Positions 12,214 through 24,329 of a stretch of DNA of 64,000 bases are shown here, one piece after another. The DNA comes from Capricornis sumatraensis (Eukaryota > Chordata > Mammalia > Artiodactyla > Bovidae): assembly GCF_032405125.1 (NCBI RefSeq), contig NC_091072.1:123855001-123919000 (forward strand), in the 5' to 3' direction. A program made the position numbers and the translations under genes. Positions within the stretch are counted from its first letter, which is position 1, and every line of letters starts with the position of its first letter. The notes below the pieces were generated by a model that saw only the letters and a list, made by a program, of their open reading frames with translations, had not been told where the DNA came from and did no database searches.

Positions 12214-13924
12214 GGCTATTCAGGTGAACTTTGGCTCTTAACCTCTGTCATTGGTGTTTAAGACTCAGTTTTGTATTTTTTTTTAAACCAAGAATACCAT
12301 AGAACACACAATAGGAAAAGGTATAAGAGAAATTGAGGAGAAAAAATGAAATAAGAGAGATGGTGAGAGAAGAAATGATAATAAATATATGATTATGGAA
12401 ACGGAGAAGAGAAGGAAAAGTATATTAAAAATAACAAAAAATTGTTGTTTGGAAAGCCAAGTCATATTATAGTGATATCAGTGAAGATAAGAAATATATG
12501 AGCACATTAGAAGCATTGGCAACAGTTTGAACATTCTCCATCTAGGGTAATGACAGTGCCATTAATTTAGATCAAACTGTGGTCACAAACGAAGAGTGCT
12601 TTTGAGTTATTATCCATTACACTTGTCTATTTTGCTAAAAGAGTATTCTCATTTATTCATAGCTTCTTTCCTTGATGTATTAAGGCCTTCTTCTGTTACA
12701 GTTTTCACTTTAGTGAACCTGTCACTTTTGGACACAGTGTTAGGCTTTCTATGGTTATTGGTGTCCATCTGAGCTTCGTAGTGTCGAGCCTGAATAATCT
12801 CGAATTTTGTGTCCTTTCTTTCCACTAACACAAATGCATCTCGGCAGCCCAGTTACTCTTGCTTTTTTCTCTGCCTTTGCTGCCTTCATCAAAGACCCAA
12901 GTACGTGATTTGGCGGGCGTGGGGTTTATTTTTACTTTTAGGCTCAGGAGGTGTTAACACATAACACAAACTCCCCAATGAATACAAACACTTTATTGAT
13001 TGAGAATAGTTTCTTCAGTTTTAGCTTCAAGTGATGGCCAGTTCAAACGTCATGGTGAATGAGTAATCCGAAACTTAGCATTTTCATTTTAGCTAACTGT
13101 TTAATCCTGGTCTCAAAGTGTAGTATAAAGATTTTTCCAAAATGTAGTTGAATAAAATATATATTCCTATTTGAAAGACTTCCTAAAAAAACTCAAAGAA
13201 TAGCAGGAAAACACACATATTCTTCAGTGTTTAATTTTGTCACCAAATTAGCAGTACTTGATCTTCACTGTTCATTATATATGGTTTTAATAGACCAGAG
13301 CTTATGAGTGGCATATTTTCAAATAAATGAGCTTGGCTTTAAACCTGTTTCATCCATTTTGCAATTCCTCTGTCTTGTTTTGAACTTTCCATCAGTGCCA
13401 GTTTATGGACCAAATTGAAAAACCTATCATCTCATTATTGTTACACTTCTTATATAAATGTGAAAGCAATATTTCTTAAGTAATTGAGATTATAAATAAA
13501 TTGAGATTCTTATCTCATATATTGCCTGGTGCTGGGTTCAGCCAGTTTTGATATATGAACACATGTTTTCCTTCCATCTCATCTCATAAGAAGAGAAATA
13601 TAATTCAAATGACATATGTACTGATTCTAGCAGTTACTTGCTGAGTCTATTACTGTCTTTAGAATTTGGTCCCAGGACCTTTTATCCCAATTACTAGAAA
13701 ATTCTCTAAGAGGCTATAAGATGAGTCGCTATGCATTGTGATGATAGACACACTATTGTCTTTATGGGAGGGACTGGTTTCAAAAGACATGCATTCATTC
13801 TATCTGTTTTATCTGTTAAGTTATCTTTTAGATTATCAAGCAGGGCCAGCTTTGATATATGTGAGTGGCTGTTGGGTGATGCAGTCTTGTTCAGGTAAAG
13901 GGCTTGGTTAAATATGGGTTCATT
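12214..13924. other. No recognised gene; one unexplained short frame
   Basis: Mostly A+T-rich intron. The stretch 12649-12960 differs: its antisense strand carries a 60-residue, strongly polar open frame (12649-12831) that does not match any repeat I know. It is treated as a finding rather than called as a gene. Confidence 0.4.
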
Positions 13925-14421
13925 GATCCTATCATCAGTTCAGTTCAGTCGCTCAGTCGTGTCCAACTCTTTACGACCCCATGAATCGCAGCACGCTAGA
14001 CCTCCCTGTCTATCACCAACTCTGGAGTTCACCCAGACTCACGTCCGTCAAGTCCGTGATGCCATCCAGGCATCTCATCCTCTGTCGTCCCCTTCTCCTC
14101 CTGCCCCCAATCCCTTCCAGCATCAGAGTCTTTTTCAATGAGTCAACTCTTTGCATGAGGTGGCCAAAGTACTGGAGTTTCAGCTTTAGCATCATTCCTT
14201 CCAAAGAAATCCCAGGGCTGATCTCCTTTCGGATGGACTGGTTGGATCTCCTTGCAGACCAAGGAACTCTGAAGAGTCTTCTCCAACACCACAGTTCAAA
14301 AGCATCAATTATTCAGTGCTCAGCTTTCTTCACAGTCCAACTCTCACTCCATACATGACCACTGGAAAAACCATAGCCTTGACTAGACAGATCTTTGTTG
14401 GAAAAGTAGTGTCTCTGCTTT

Positions 14422-15744
14422 TCAATATGCTAAGTTGATCATAACTTTTCTTCCAAGGAGTAAGCGTCTTTTAATTTCATGGCTGCAATCACCATCTGCA
14501 GTGATTTTGGAGCCCAACAAAATAAAGTCTGACACTGTTTCCACTGTTTCCCCATCTATTTCCCATGTAGTGATGGGACTGGATGCCATGATCTTCGTTT
14601 TCTGAATATTGAGCTTCAAGCCAACTTTTTCACTCTCCTCTTTCACTTTCATCAAGAGGCTTTTTAGTTCCTCTTCACTTTCTGCCATAAGGGTGGTGTC
14701 ATCTGCATATCTGAGGTTATTGATATTTCTCCCGCCAATCTTGATTCCAGCTTGTGTTTCTTCCAGTCCAGCGTTTCTCATGATGTACTCGGCATATAAG
14801 TTAAATAAGCAGGGTGACAGTATACAGCCTTGACGTACTCCTTTTCCTATTTGGAACCAGTCTGTTGTTCCATGTCCAGTTCTAACTGTTGCTTTCTGGC
14901 CTGTATACAGGTTTCTCAAGAGGCAGGTCAAGTGGTCTGGTATTCCTGTCTCTTTCAGAATTTTCCACAGTTTATTGTGATCCACACAGTCAAAGGCTTT
15001 GGCATAGTCAGTAAAGCAGAAATAGATGTTTTTCTGGAATGCTCTTGCTTTTTTGATGATCCAGCAGATGTTGTCAATTTGATCTCTGGTTCTTCTGCCT
15101 TTTCCAAAAACAGCTTGAACAACTGGAAGTTCACGGTTCACGTGTTGCTGAAGCCTGGCTTGCAGAATTTTGAGCATTACTTTACTAGCATGTGAGATGA
15201 GTGCAATTGTGCAGTAGTTTGAGCATTCTTTGGCATTGCCTTTCGTTGTGATTGGAATGAAAACTGACCTTTTCCAGTCCTGTGGCCACTGCTGAGTTTT
15301 CCAAATGTGCTGGCATATTGAGTGCAGCACTTTCACAGCATCATCTTTCAGGATTTGAAATAGCTCAACTGAAATTCCATCACCTCCACTAGCTTTGTTC
15401 ATAGTGATGCTTTCTAAGGCCCACTTGACTTCACATTCCAGGTTGGCTGGCTCTAGGTGAGTGATCACACCATTGTGATTATATTGGTCATGAAGATCTT
15501 TTTTGTACAGTTGTTCTGTATATTCTTGCCATCTCTTCTTAATATCTTCTGCTTCTGTTAGGTCCATACCATTTCTGTCCTTTATCGAGCCCATCTTTGC
15601 ATGAAATGTTCCCTTGGTATCTCTAATTTTCTTGAAGAGATCTCTAGTCTTTCCCATTCTGTTGTTTTCCTCTATTTCTTTGCATTGATCACTGAGGAAG
15701 GCTTTCTTATCTCTTCTTGCTATTCTTTGGAACTCTGCATTCAA
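14422..15744 (-). pseudogene. BovB reverse-transcriptase reading frame
   Basis: A 440-codon open stretch of the BovB ORF. In order it shows the linker after the endonuclease (KKAFLSDQCKEIEENNRMGK), the finger/palm entry (NKASGGDGISVELFQILKDD), the catalytic block with AFDCVDHNKLW, the GVRQGCILSPCLFNLYAEY block and the LRYADDTTLMAES active-site block. The catalytic aspartates are retained. Damage includes ITTKGN where related copies here read IPKKGN, loss of the frame just downstream of LGSKITADGD (the extended 3' ORF part), and a frameshift at the 5' join near 15741. It is part of a dead element, not a host gene. Confidence 0.9.
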
Positions 15745-17361
15745 ATGGATATATCTTTCCTTTTCTCCTTTGCCTTCACTTCACTTCTTTTCATAGCTGT
15801 TTGTAAGGCCTCCTCAGACAGCCATTTTGCTTTTTTGCATTTCTGTTCCATGGGGATGGTCTTGATCCCTGTCTCCTGTACAATGTCACGAACCTCAGTC
15901 CATAGTTCATCAGGCACGCTATCTATCAGATCTAGGCCCTTAAATCTATTTCTCACTTCCACGGTATAATCATAAGTGATTTGATTTAGGTCATACCTGA
16001 ATGGCCTAGTGGGTTTCTCTCCTTTCCTCAATTTAAGTCTGAATTTGGTAATAAGGAGTTCATGATCTGAGGCAGTCAGCTCCTGGTCTTGTTTTTGTTG
16101 ACTGTATAGAGCTTCTCCATCTTTGGCTGCAAAGAATATAATCAATCTGATTTTGGTGTTGACCATTTGGTGATGTCCATGTGTAGAGTCTTCTCTTATG
16201 TTGTTGGAAGAGGGTGTTTGCTATGACCAGTGCATTTTCTTGGCAAAACTCTATTAGTCTTTGCCCTGCTTCATTCTGCATTCCAAGGCCAAATTTGTCT
16301 GTTACTCCAGGTGTTTCTTGACTTCCTACTTTTGCATCCAGTCCCCTATAATGAAAAGGACATCTTTTTTGGGTGTTAGTTCTAAAAGGTCTTTTGTTGT
16401 GCAGAAGCTTTTAATTTTAATTAGATCCCATTTGTTTATTTTTGCTTTTATTTCCAGAATTCTGGGAGGTGGATCATAGAGGATCCTGCTGTGATTTATG
16501 TCTGAGAGTGTTTTGCCTATATTCTCCTCTAGGAGTTTTATAGTTTCTGGTCTTACATTTAGATCTTTAATCCATTTTGAGTTTATTTTTGTGTGCGGTG
16601 TTAGAAAGTGACCCTGTATGCAAGACAGGAAAAAAGACACAGCGGTGTATAACAGACTTTTGGACTCAGAGAGAGAGGGAGAGGGTGGGATGACTTGGGA
16701 GAATGGCATTCTATCATGTATACTATCATGTAAGAATTGAATCGCCAGTCTATGTCTGACGCAGGATACAGCATGCTTGGGGCTGGTGCATGGGGATGAC
16801 CCACAGAGATGTTATGGGGAGGGAGGTGGGAGGGGGTTTCATGTTTGGGAACACATGTAAGAATTAAAGATTTTAAAATTAAAAAAAAAATAAAATAAAA
16901 AATAAAAAAAATAAAAGGTCTTGTAGGTCTTCATAGAACCATTCAACTTCAGCTTCTTCAGCTTTACTGGTTGGGCCATAGACTTGGATTACTGTGAATG
17001 GTTTGCCTTGGAAACGAACAGAAATCATTCTGTTGTTTTTGAGATTGCATCCAAGTACTGCATTTTGGACTCTTTTGTTGACCATGATGGCTACTCCATT
17101 TCTTCTGAGGGATTCCTGCCCACAGTAGTAGATATAATGGTCATCTGAGTTAAATTCACCCATTCGAGTCCATTTTAGTTCGCTGATTCCTAGAATGTCG
17201 ACATTCACTCTTGCCATCTCCTGTTTGACCACTTCCAATTTGCCTTGATTCATGGACCTGACAGTCCAGGTTCCTATGCAGTATTGCTCTTTACAGCATC
17301 GGACCTTGCTTCTATCACCAGTGACATCCACAAGTTGGTATTGTTTTTGCTTTGGCTCCAT
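15745..17361 (-). pseudogene. BovB endonuclease region, broken
   Basis: The 5' coding part of the same BovB survives as separate open pieces: 16879-17361 (the AP-endonuclease start, with the ILGISELKWT and DDHYIYYCG blocks), 16326-16383 (GDWMQK continuation), 16060-16281 (LVIANTLFQQHKRR and QIDYILCSQRW blocks) and 15741-16166. At least two frame changes and the inserted L1 separate them. Removing the L1 at its duplication joins EDLQDLL directly to ELTPKKD, so the insertion site is exact. Confidence 0.88.
16394..16912 (+). mobile_element. 5'-inverted, truncated L1 inside BovB
   Basis: The right half (about 16612-16912) is a sense L1 3' end with an A-rich tail; it is the reverse complement of L1 sequence also present at about 57000-57150. 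The left half (16394 to about 16611) is L1 ORF2-end sequence in antisense. A 10-base duplication, aaaaggtctt, flanks the whole at 16384-16393 and 16913-16922. The 'tct/aaaa' cut site fits the L1 endonuclease preference. This is the signature of twin priming. Confidence 0.92.
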
Positions 17362-17580
17362 CCCTCATTCTTTCTGGAATTATTTCTCCACTGATCATTG
17401 GGTACCTACTGACCTGGGGATTTCCTCTTTCAGTATCCTATCATTTTGCCTTTTCATACTATCCATGGGGTGGGGCCACCCAAGACAGGCAGGTTGTGGT
17501 GGAGAGGTCTGACAGAATGTGGTCCACTGGAGAAGGGAATGGCAAACCACTTCAGTATTCTTGCCTCGAGATCCTATCAT

Positions 17581-18130
17581 AGTCAGCAACATTTTCAAGA
17601 AAACAGTTGTTACTGTGAGACAGAGATGTGAAGATTCAGGCAAGGTCATACCATTTCCTTGGTAACTGAGCAAGATGTTGGTTAATGACTGACTTCAGGG
17701 CAGACAGAAAGGGGTACATTTACTCATTTATTCATCATAACAATCCTGGAAGATAATTATCACTTAATTTTAAAACATCCAGCATTTCATTTATGTTTCC
17801 AGTATTCAGGGAAGTATTAAAAATCTCTGTTCCTGAGTTTTCTCAATCATGTATGTTGTGAAAGTTGTCACAGTTAGATAGCAGAGAGAAGAAATTCAGG
17901 GTCCAGGGTCAGTCATATTGTATATATTTCACTAGGGAAAGGGTGATTTTGGTAGAAGTTCAACTGCATATATTAAACACACACACATGCTGTGGATTAA
18001 GCAAGATAGTAGCTTATTTTTCTTACATTTAAATGAAGTCTAGAAGTAGGCACTTGTAGGGTTGGTATTATGGTGCCACAAAGTTATGTAATTCTTTTTG
18101 TTTTGCCAAGTTTTTTGAAGTTCTCTGTTT
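17581..18130. other. No gene seen
   Basis: Intronic sequence between BovB and a SINE cluster, with a short (AC) run near 17980-17988. Nothing further recognised. Confidence 0.45.
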
Positions 18131-18258
18131 TTCTTCTTCTTCTTCTTTGGTCATACTGCATGGCTGCAAGATCTTAGTTCCCTGATGAGAGATGGAATCT
18201 CTGCCTGCTGTGGTGGAGGTGTGGAGTCCTCTCACCATTGGACCACTGGGGAATTCCC
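18131..18258 (-). repeat. CHR-type tRNA-derived SINE
   Basis: Antisense copy with a (TTC)n-rich left edge, 'gcaagatcttagttccctga' and the tRNA-like head 'ccattggaccactgggga'. Confidence 0.7.
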
Positions 18259-18310
18259 AAGGCCTCTGTTCTTTGACTGCTAGGTTATGGGGCCCACTGT
18301 TGTAGTCTAA

Positions 18311-18501
18311 GGGCTTCTCTGATGACAGCTAGTAGAGAATCCACCTGCAATGTGGGAGACCTGGGTTCAATCCCTGGGTTGGGAAGATCTCCTGGAGAAG
18401 GAAAAGGCTACCCACTCCAGTATTCTGGCCTAGAGAATTCCATGGATTGTATAGTCCATGGGGTCGCAAAGAGTCAGACATGACTGAACAACTTTCACTT
18501 A
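18311..18501 (+). repeat. Bov-tA SINE
   Basis: A tRNA-like head (diverged 'ggcttctctgatgacagcta') is followed by a Bov-A body ending 'gtcgcaaagagtcagacat'. An 8-base duplication, tagtctaa, lies at 18303-18310 and 18502-18509. Confidence 0.88.
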
Positions 18502-18794
18502 TAGTCTAAAATAGTTGCTAGCTTTCTGGCCATTACATCCAAGTTCAAGGAGTCAGGACAGATGCACATAGGCTCTTCTCTGCTCCTTAAGAAGATTTCT
18601 TAGTAGGTCCTCCTAACATTTGTGCTTATGTCTCAGTAGTCACACGCCACACACAAGGGAGGGAAATGTTCTTTTATTTGGTCAGTGAGTCTAATAAAAC
18701 TTGTTGCTGTTACTAAGAAAAGAGGGAGAATGGGTACTAGATGGAAGGGTATAATCAATCATAAAATATAGCTATTATTTTCCTGCTTTTTTAC

Positions 18795-18905
18795 TTAGCA
18801 GCTTTGTCAACTTACTGAGCCTTCATTTTCTCATCTATGAGGTGAGGATAGTCATAGCCTCCATGAGTTGTTATGTGTAAGCAGTAAAAGAGACTGCACA
18901 TGCAA
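18795..18905 (+). repeat. MIR fragment
   Basis: MIR core-like order 'caacttactgagccttcatt', 'tctcatctatgaggtgagg' and a trailing 'tgcaaagcacc'. Confidence 0.6.
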
Positions 18906-19062
18906 AGCACCACTAGGTAGCTGCTCTATCCTGTAACTGGCGGCACCTGACTTAGGAAAGGCCCAGACTTGGAGCTCCTGATGAGGGGCCACACTGGCTG
19001 GGCGGGGACATGGGTAACGGAGACCTGGCAGCACCGAAGCTGGAAAATCCATGGACAGAGGA

Positions 19063-19283
19063 TGCAAAGAACTGACTCATTGGAAAAAATCCTGATGCTG
19101 GGGAAAATTGAGGACAGTAGGAGAAGGGGATGATCGAGGATGAGATAGTTGGATGGCATCACCGACTCAATGAACATGAGTTTGAGTAAGCTTTGGGAGT
19201 TGGTGATGGACAGGGAAGCCTGGCGTGCTGCAGTCCTTGGGGTCTCAAAGAGTTGGACATGACTGAGTGACTGAACAACAACC
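19063..19283 (+). mobile_element. BovB 3' end fragment
   Basis: Sense BovB terminal region: 'aagaactgactcattgga', the Arg-rich block 'aggagaaggggatgatcgag', 'ggatggcatcaccgactcaa' and 'gactgagtgactgaac'. It is 5' truncated. The preceding 120 bases (18940-19060) are locally G+C-rich and unassigned. Confidence 0.85.
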
Positions 19284-19563
19284 ACCTTAGAAGTGGAAGC
19301 TGGGTTTTTTTGTCTTTTTGTATCTTGTTGTTCATAATTTGCCCCAACAGCACACTTATGTATAGTTTTGTTGTATTTTGTTGCTCAAGGAGATGCTTTT
19401 CAAGGTGCAAGCACTGCAGCAAAAGGTCCCAGGTCCTAGTTTTCTCAAGTTGATATTGTGAAAATCCTCATCCAGGGAGAGATGGTTCGATGTGTGAAAC
19501 CGAAGCTCAGGGATAGTGCCTGGCAGGAGGTACAGGTTGGAGAGCAGATATGTGCCAGAGAAG

Positions 19564-19781
19564 AGAAGGAATGGAATTGCCAGTCACTCAGTCCTGTCCG
19601 ACTTTGTGCAGCCCCATGGACTGTAGCCCGCCAATCTCCTCTGTCCATAGGATTTTCCAGACAAGAATACTGGAGTGGATTGCCATTCCCTTTCCAGGGA
19701 ATCTTCCCCACCCAGAGATAGAACCCAGGTCTCCTGCATTGCAGCCAGATTCTTTACTATCTGAGCCATCAGGGAAGCTCA
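19564..19781 (-). repeat. Bov-tA SINE
   Basis: Complete antisense copy from 'cagtcactcagtcctgtcc' to the tRNA-like head ending 'gagccatcagggaagc'. Duplication ccagagaag at 19555-19563 and 19782-19790. Confidence 0.92.
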
Positions 19782-20249
19782 CCAGAGAAGGGAGTGTCCT
19801 ACTAATTCAGCGAGCCCAGTTTGCACATTTCTTCTCAACTCCATTTTAATGCCATAATGTGGACGGCTTGAACTAAAGTCATGGAGGCAGTGTTTACACC
19901 ACATAAATCAACAAATGATACAACTCAAGTCTTTCTGTCCACCTTCTCACCTTCCCACCAGAGCAATGTAGCGATCAACCACTATTGGGAGGCATTGGCA
20001 TGTCTGTAAAATCTAAAGTTGTGAAACTGAATGAAATCATTTAGTGATCATGTTTATTAATTTGACAGTGAAATACAGTATAGTGAAAGAAGTCTGGGAG
20101 TGGCATTATTAGGGGAGAGCAGAAGAAGAAAGGCTGTAGAAGAGTTTCAGGAAAAATGGAGAAATGTTTAGGGGGAACTCAATGGTGTAGAGATTTCTAA
20201 GAAAGATTGAGGAATACTGCCATATATAGGCAAGATGTCCCACATGGGT

Positions 20250-20467
20250 TAGCCCAGCAGTCTCTAGCCTTTTTGACATGAGGGACCTACTTCATGGAAG
20301 ACAGTTTTCCATCAGTGGAGAAGAGCATGAGGGATGGGGTGTAATGTGAGCAATAGGGAGCAGCTGTAAAACGTGCTTACCGTCTGCTGACCTCCTGCTG
20401 TGTGGCCCACTTCCTAACAGACCACAGAACAGTATCGGTGTATGGCCTGGAGGTTGGGGACCCCTGT
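20250..20467. mobile_element. Non-autonomous DNA transposon, probably hAT class
   Basis: The left end 'cagtctctagcctttttg' and the right end 'ggttggggacccctg' form diverged inverted termini. The interior words 'catggaagacagttttcc' and 'gacctcctgctgtgtggccc' are familiar from an old mammalian MER-type repeat. The family name is not settled. Confidence 0.55.
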
Positions 20468-20730
20468 GTTAGACTATTACATTGTTTAGGGACTTTAGTA
20501 GAAGTTTTAGCTGAGTGACTTGAGCAGATGGCAGATGGTGCTTAGTAAAATTCAGTAGCTGTGGATTGGTAAATGGATAATAATGGAGCTTTGGGAGCTT
20601 AGTAAAGTGGACCTTTTTAAAAAAAAAAAAAAAAAACCAACAACCAATCCTACTATATAACATAGTCTACAGTTTTAGATCATAATAAACATGAAATAAA
20701 AGAATGGTTTGTTCACTTTCTGTAGGTGCT

Positions 20731-20785
20731 GTAAAGTGAAAGGGTTAGCCGCTCAGTTGTGTCCAACTCTTTGTGACCCCATGAA
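20731..20785 (-). repeat. Bov-A fragment
   Basis: Short antisense Bov-A start ('gctcagttgtgtccaactct', 'gtgaccccatga') truncated after about 55 bases. Confidence 0.7.
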
Positions 20786-22390
20786 GCTGTACTGCTTTGC
20801 TTATAAAGGAGGGAACTGATTTATTTTTTTTTTCACTTTATTTTAATTTACAATACTGTATAGGTTTTGCCATACATTTAGAAAGTTTGAATTTGCTAGA
20901 TTTTAACCTTGGAATTGTGATTCCCCATCAATGTTGTCAGCATATACAGAATAACCCTTAAAAACCATTTTCAATAATTATTCTCATTTACCAAGCTTCT
21001 CAGTAGTATTATTTGCTATATTGCCTACAAGACTTCTTTGTCTTTTTTTTGTTGACAGTTTTGTTTCCAATAGGAAATAATGGTCCTTAAAACAGTAATT
21101 TGCACTTCTAAAAATAGTTGTCAGATTTGTGAAAGATTTTTTTGAGAATCATAGGTGCATAGAATGAAATTTTGTTCCTTTTTTTTTTTAAAACAAAAAC
21201 AAGTTTTAATTTAGGTGGCAAAGCAAAAATTAGTCTTTAAGCATAAAGATCTTCATGCATTGCATTGTCTTAATATTGTGTCTTCCCAGAAAGTTTTCTT
21301 TCTAAAGTAAATTTGGAAATAAGGAATACTATCCCATTGCATTTGAATAGAGAAGCACAGAAAAAATTAGATAAAAATAAATAAGGCAATTTAAAATTTT
21401 AGAATAGAGACTGTTCTGTACCGTGCCTGGGAATTGGTTTTCTGAATCTCAGTGCCAACAAAATAGCCCTAGTTGATTTATTTTGATGTTGAATGATACT
21501 CTCAAAAATATCACTGAAAATCTTTTCCTTGAGTTGAACTAAGTTTCACTCATAGTATCTATGAATACATTTTAGTTTAAAAATAAGTGTATATTGCGAA
21601 GAGATGATCTTTTCATCCTATGCCCAATTACTCTGTTTAAAGAGTAGTTTCTCCAAATGGCAATGGAAAGTACTGTTTATGATAGAAAGGAAAAAAAAAA
21701 TTTCTGGAGTTTTATTAAAAATAGCATGACATATCTGAACAAAACAAGGGACTTGTTAATACATTCTCTATGTAACTATTGAGTTGGAAATATCTCTGTG
21801 TTCACTATAACCTGTCATTTGTAATAACAGTATTAGAAAATGTTATGATCCCCTTGTCCTGTGCATGTGTGCGTGTGGCATGCCTTATGCTAAGTGTGCT
21901 CACTGTATTTTCTTTCTTAATCCTCACAAGTTCAGCTCAGAGCTAGGAAATAGCAGAGTCAGTATTTGAATACAGGTCTATGTCTCTAGAACCAGAAATC
22001 TTATATGCCATTCACACCAAGGTGTGTATGAGCAGTGTATCTTTAGCAGAGTGAGAAAAAGGGTAAAAAAATAAACAAATGAAACATTTCTTAAAGACCC
22101 TAGTCTGATATATCTTAACATTAGAAAGTGAACAGATATGAATTTGTTCAGAGCAATTTAGGACTAATGTAGGGTTAAAAAGAAAGACAAGGCCATCCTT
22201 TTTTTTTTTTGGTATAATTGTAATATTTCGATGTGATGTATTGAGTATACATTCTAATGAGAGAAACTATATATATCTGCTAAGATGAGAAAATATGGCT
22301 GAAATTTTTTAATATTAGTTTTGCTTAAACTTTTAAGAATTTACAAACATTTGAGGTTCAGAATTTCTTTTTAACCTTCTTTTTCTCTAA
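20786..22390. other. No gene seen; short L1-like and MIR-like traces
   Basis: An oligo-T start at about 20821 is followed by 'ttacaatactgtataggtt', which resembles the 3' terminus of ruminant L1 in antisense. A possible MIR trace lies near 21890-21985. Oligo-T runs sit near 21180 and 22200. No coding signal. Confidence 0.45.
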
Positions 22391-22661
22391 CTGCTGCTGC
22401 TAAGTCACTTCAGTCGTGTCCGACTCTGTGCAACCCCATAGAAGGCAGCCCACCAGGCTCCCCTGTCCCTGGGATTCTCCAGGCAAGAACACTGGAGTGG
22501 GTTGCCATTTCCTTCTCCAATGCATGAAAGTGAAAAGTGAAAGTGAAGTCGCTCAGTCATGTCCGACTCTTAGCGACCCCATGGACCGTAGCCTACCAGG
22601 CTCCTCCGTCCATGGGATTTTCCAGGCAAGAGTACTGGAGTGGGGTGCCATTGCCTTCTCC
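22391..22661 (-). repeat. Bov-A2 dimeric SINE
   Basis: Full antisense dimer: 'ctgctgctgctaagtcactt', the linker 'ccttctccaatgcatgaaag', the second monomer 'gaagtcgctcagtcatgtcc' and the terminal 'gccattgccttctcc'. It closely resembles the copies at 10245 and 52616. No clear duplication. Confidence 0.92.
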
Positions 22662-23444
22662 GCTTATCTATAGTAATAAAGCTGCTCTGGAAATCCCATA
22701 TTTTACTTGGGAAAAGAATAAAAATGAAAAGTTGACTTGATGTTTCTTTTTCTAACCATTCCATCACACCAATACTGTATTTTTTCTATTTAAAGTGAAA
22801 AGAAATTAATTATTTTCAGTTTAATAACCAACTAGCTACCCTGTTAGTGAAAACATTGCAGTTTTTTAATAGTTAGGAGAGATTATTTGCAAGCTTTGCT
22901 TTTTCCAGTTATGTTAAATTCTTTTTATTTCTCATCTTTTGTTGGACTTCCTGCTTTCCATGAACTTAAATTATGTAAAAGAAATGATTGTACAGTACAT
23001 TCAGTGGCACTTTTCAGTAACATCCTGGTGTGAGAGATTATATATATGGACATGTTTAGCTGTTGAGGTTTATGTGGAGTTTTGTGACTATCATTTAGGG
23101 TCAGACATTTGAAGGTTTTCTTTAAATTCTCTCTGAATTAGAATAACCATGCTTATCTCAATTTTACACATCTTCTCTCTTCTATTTTTTGTGGGTCTTG
23201 GGTTGAGTTTCTGAATGCTTTTGGGAAGAGTGATATAAATAATTTTGACTTTGCTTCTTGGAAGTCAGAGTTTCTACTGATTTCAGTTGTAAACCATCTG
23301 GGCAGTTGAATCCTAAATCTGGTATATTAAGGGAAGGAAGCCAGGAGTTCCGAAGATTCATTTGCTGACAGGAGTAACCAAATCCAACTTGTACTAAGCT
23401 TCTCAAAATAAATTAACTGCAGATGCTGAATCTATGATTTGTAA
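22662..23444. other. No gene seen
   Basis: A+T-rich intronic sequence without a recognised family. The antisense frame at 23182-23406 lacks supporting context. Confidence 0.45.
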
Positions 23445-23454
23445 CACCTGTCAT

Positions 23455-23676
23455 GCGTGAGTGAGTGAAGTCATTCAGTTGTGTCTGACTCTTTGTGACC
23501 CTATGGACTGTAGCCTGCCAGGCTCTTCTGTCCTTGGGATTTTCCAGGCCAGAATACTGGAGTAGGCTGCCATTTCCTTTTCCAGGGGATCTTCCCTACC
23601 CAGGGATGGAACCCGTGTCTCCCACATTGCACTAGACTCCTTCTGCTCCTTTGTCTGAGCCACCAGGGAAGAACAG
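23455..23676 (-). repeat. Bov-tA SINE
   Basis: Antisense copy flanked by a perfect 10-base duplication, cacctgtcat, at 23445-23454 and 23677-23686. The tRNA-like head ends 'gagccaccagggaag'. Confidence 0.93.
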
Positions 23677-23854
23677 CACCTGTCATACTTTGAGCTTAAT
23701 GCTCTTCAGTGAGGCAGCATGACACAGGGAAACAGACATGGACTTTAGAGTTAATTTGATATTTCTAAAAAAATTTTTTTTGTTTTAAAATACATATAAG
23801 AATAACAGGAAGATCCAAAGATAATACAAAGAGGTCCCTTTTACCCTTCACCCA

Positions 23855-24300
23855 GTTCAGTCAGTTCAGTTCAGTTGCTCAGTCGTGTCCGGCTCTTTGC
23901 AACCCCATGAATCGCAGCACACCAGGCCTCGCTGTCCATCACCAACTCCCGGAGTTCACTCAGACTCACGTCCATTGAGTCAGTGATGCCATCCAGCCAT
24001 CTCATCCTCTGTCGTCCCCTTCTCCTCCTGCCCCCATCCCTCCCAGCATCAGAGTCTTTTCCAATGAGTCAACTCTTCGCATGAGGTGGCCAAAGTACTA
24101 GAGTTTCAGCTTTAGTTAGCATCATTCCTTCTAAGGGACACCAGGGCTGATCTCCTTCAGAATGGACTGGTTGGATCTCCTTGCAGTCCAAGGGACTCTC
24201 AAGAGTCTTCTCCAACACCACAGTTCAAAAGCATCAGTTCTTTGGCACTCAGCTTTCTTCACAGTCCAACTCTCACATCCATACATGACCACTGGAAAAG
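23855..24300 (-). mobile_element. BovB 3' fragment
   Basis: Antisense BovB terminal 446 bases, from 'ttcagtcagttcagttcag' to 'catacatgaccactgga', 5' truncated inside the C-terminal part of the ORF. It lies in what looks like an older antisense L1-type repeat. Confidence 0.92.
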
Positions 24301-24329
24301 ATTTACACTGTAAATAACTAAAGTACAAT

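Larger units (their letters stand above)
13936..17569 (-). mobile_element. Near full-length BovB (RTE) LINE
   Basis: An antisense BovB with its 3' end at left ('ttcagttcagtcgctcag') and its 5' end at right near 17569. An 11-base duplication, gatcctatcat, lies at 13925-13935 and 17570-17580. Subtracting the nested L1 and its duplication (529 bases) leaves about 3.1 kb, close to a complete BovB. The endonuclease and reverse-transcriptase regions are in the expected order but broken by frame changes and the L1, so it is not autonomous. Confidence 0.95.
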
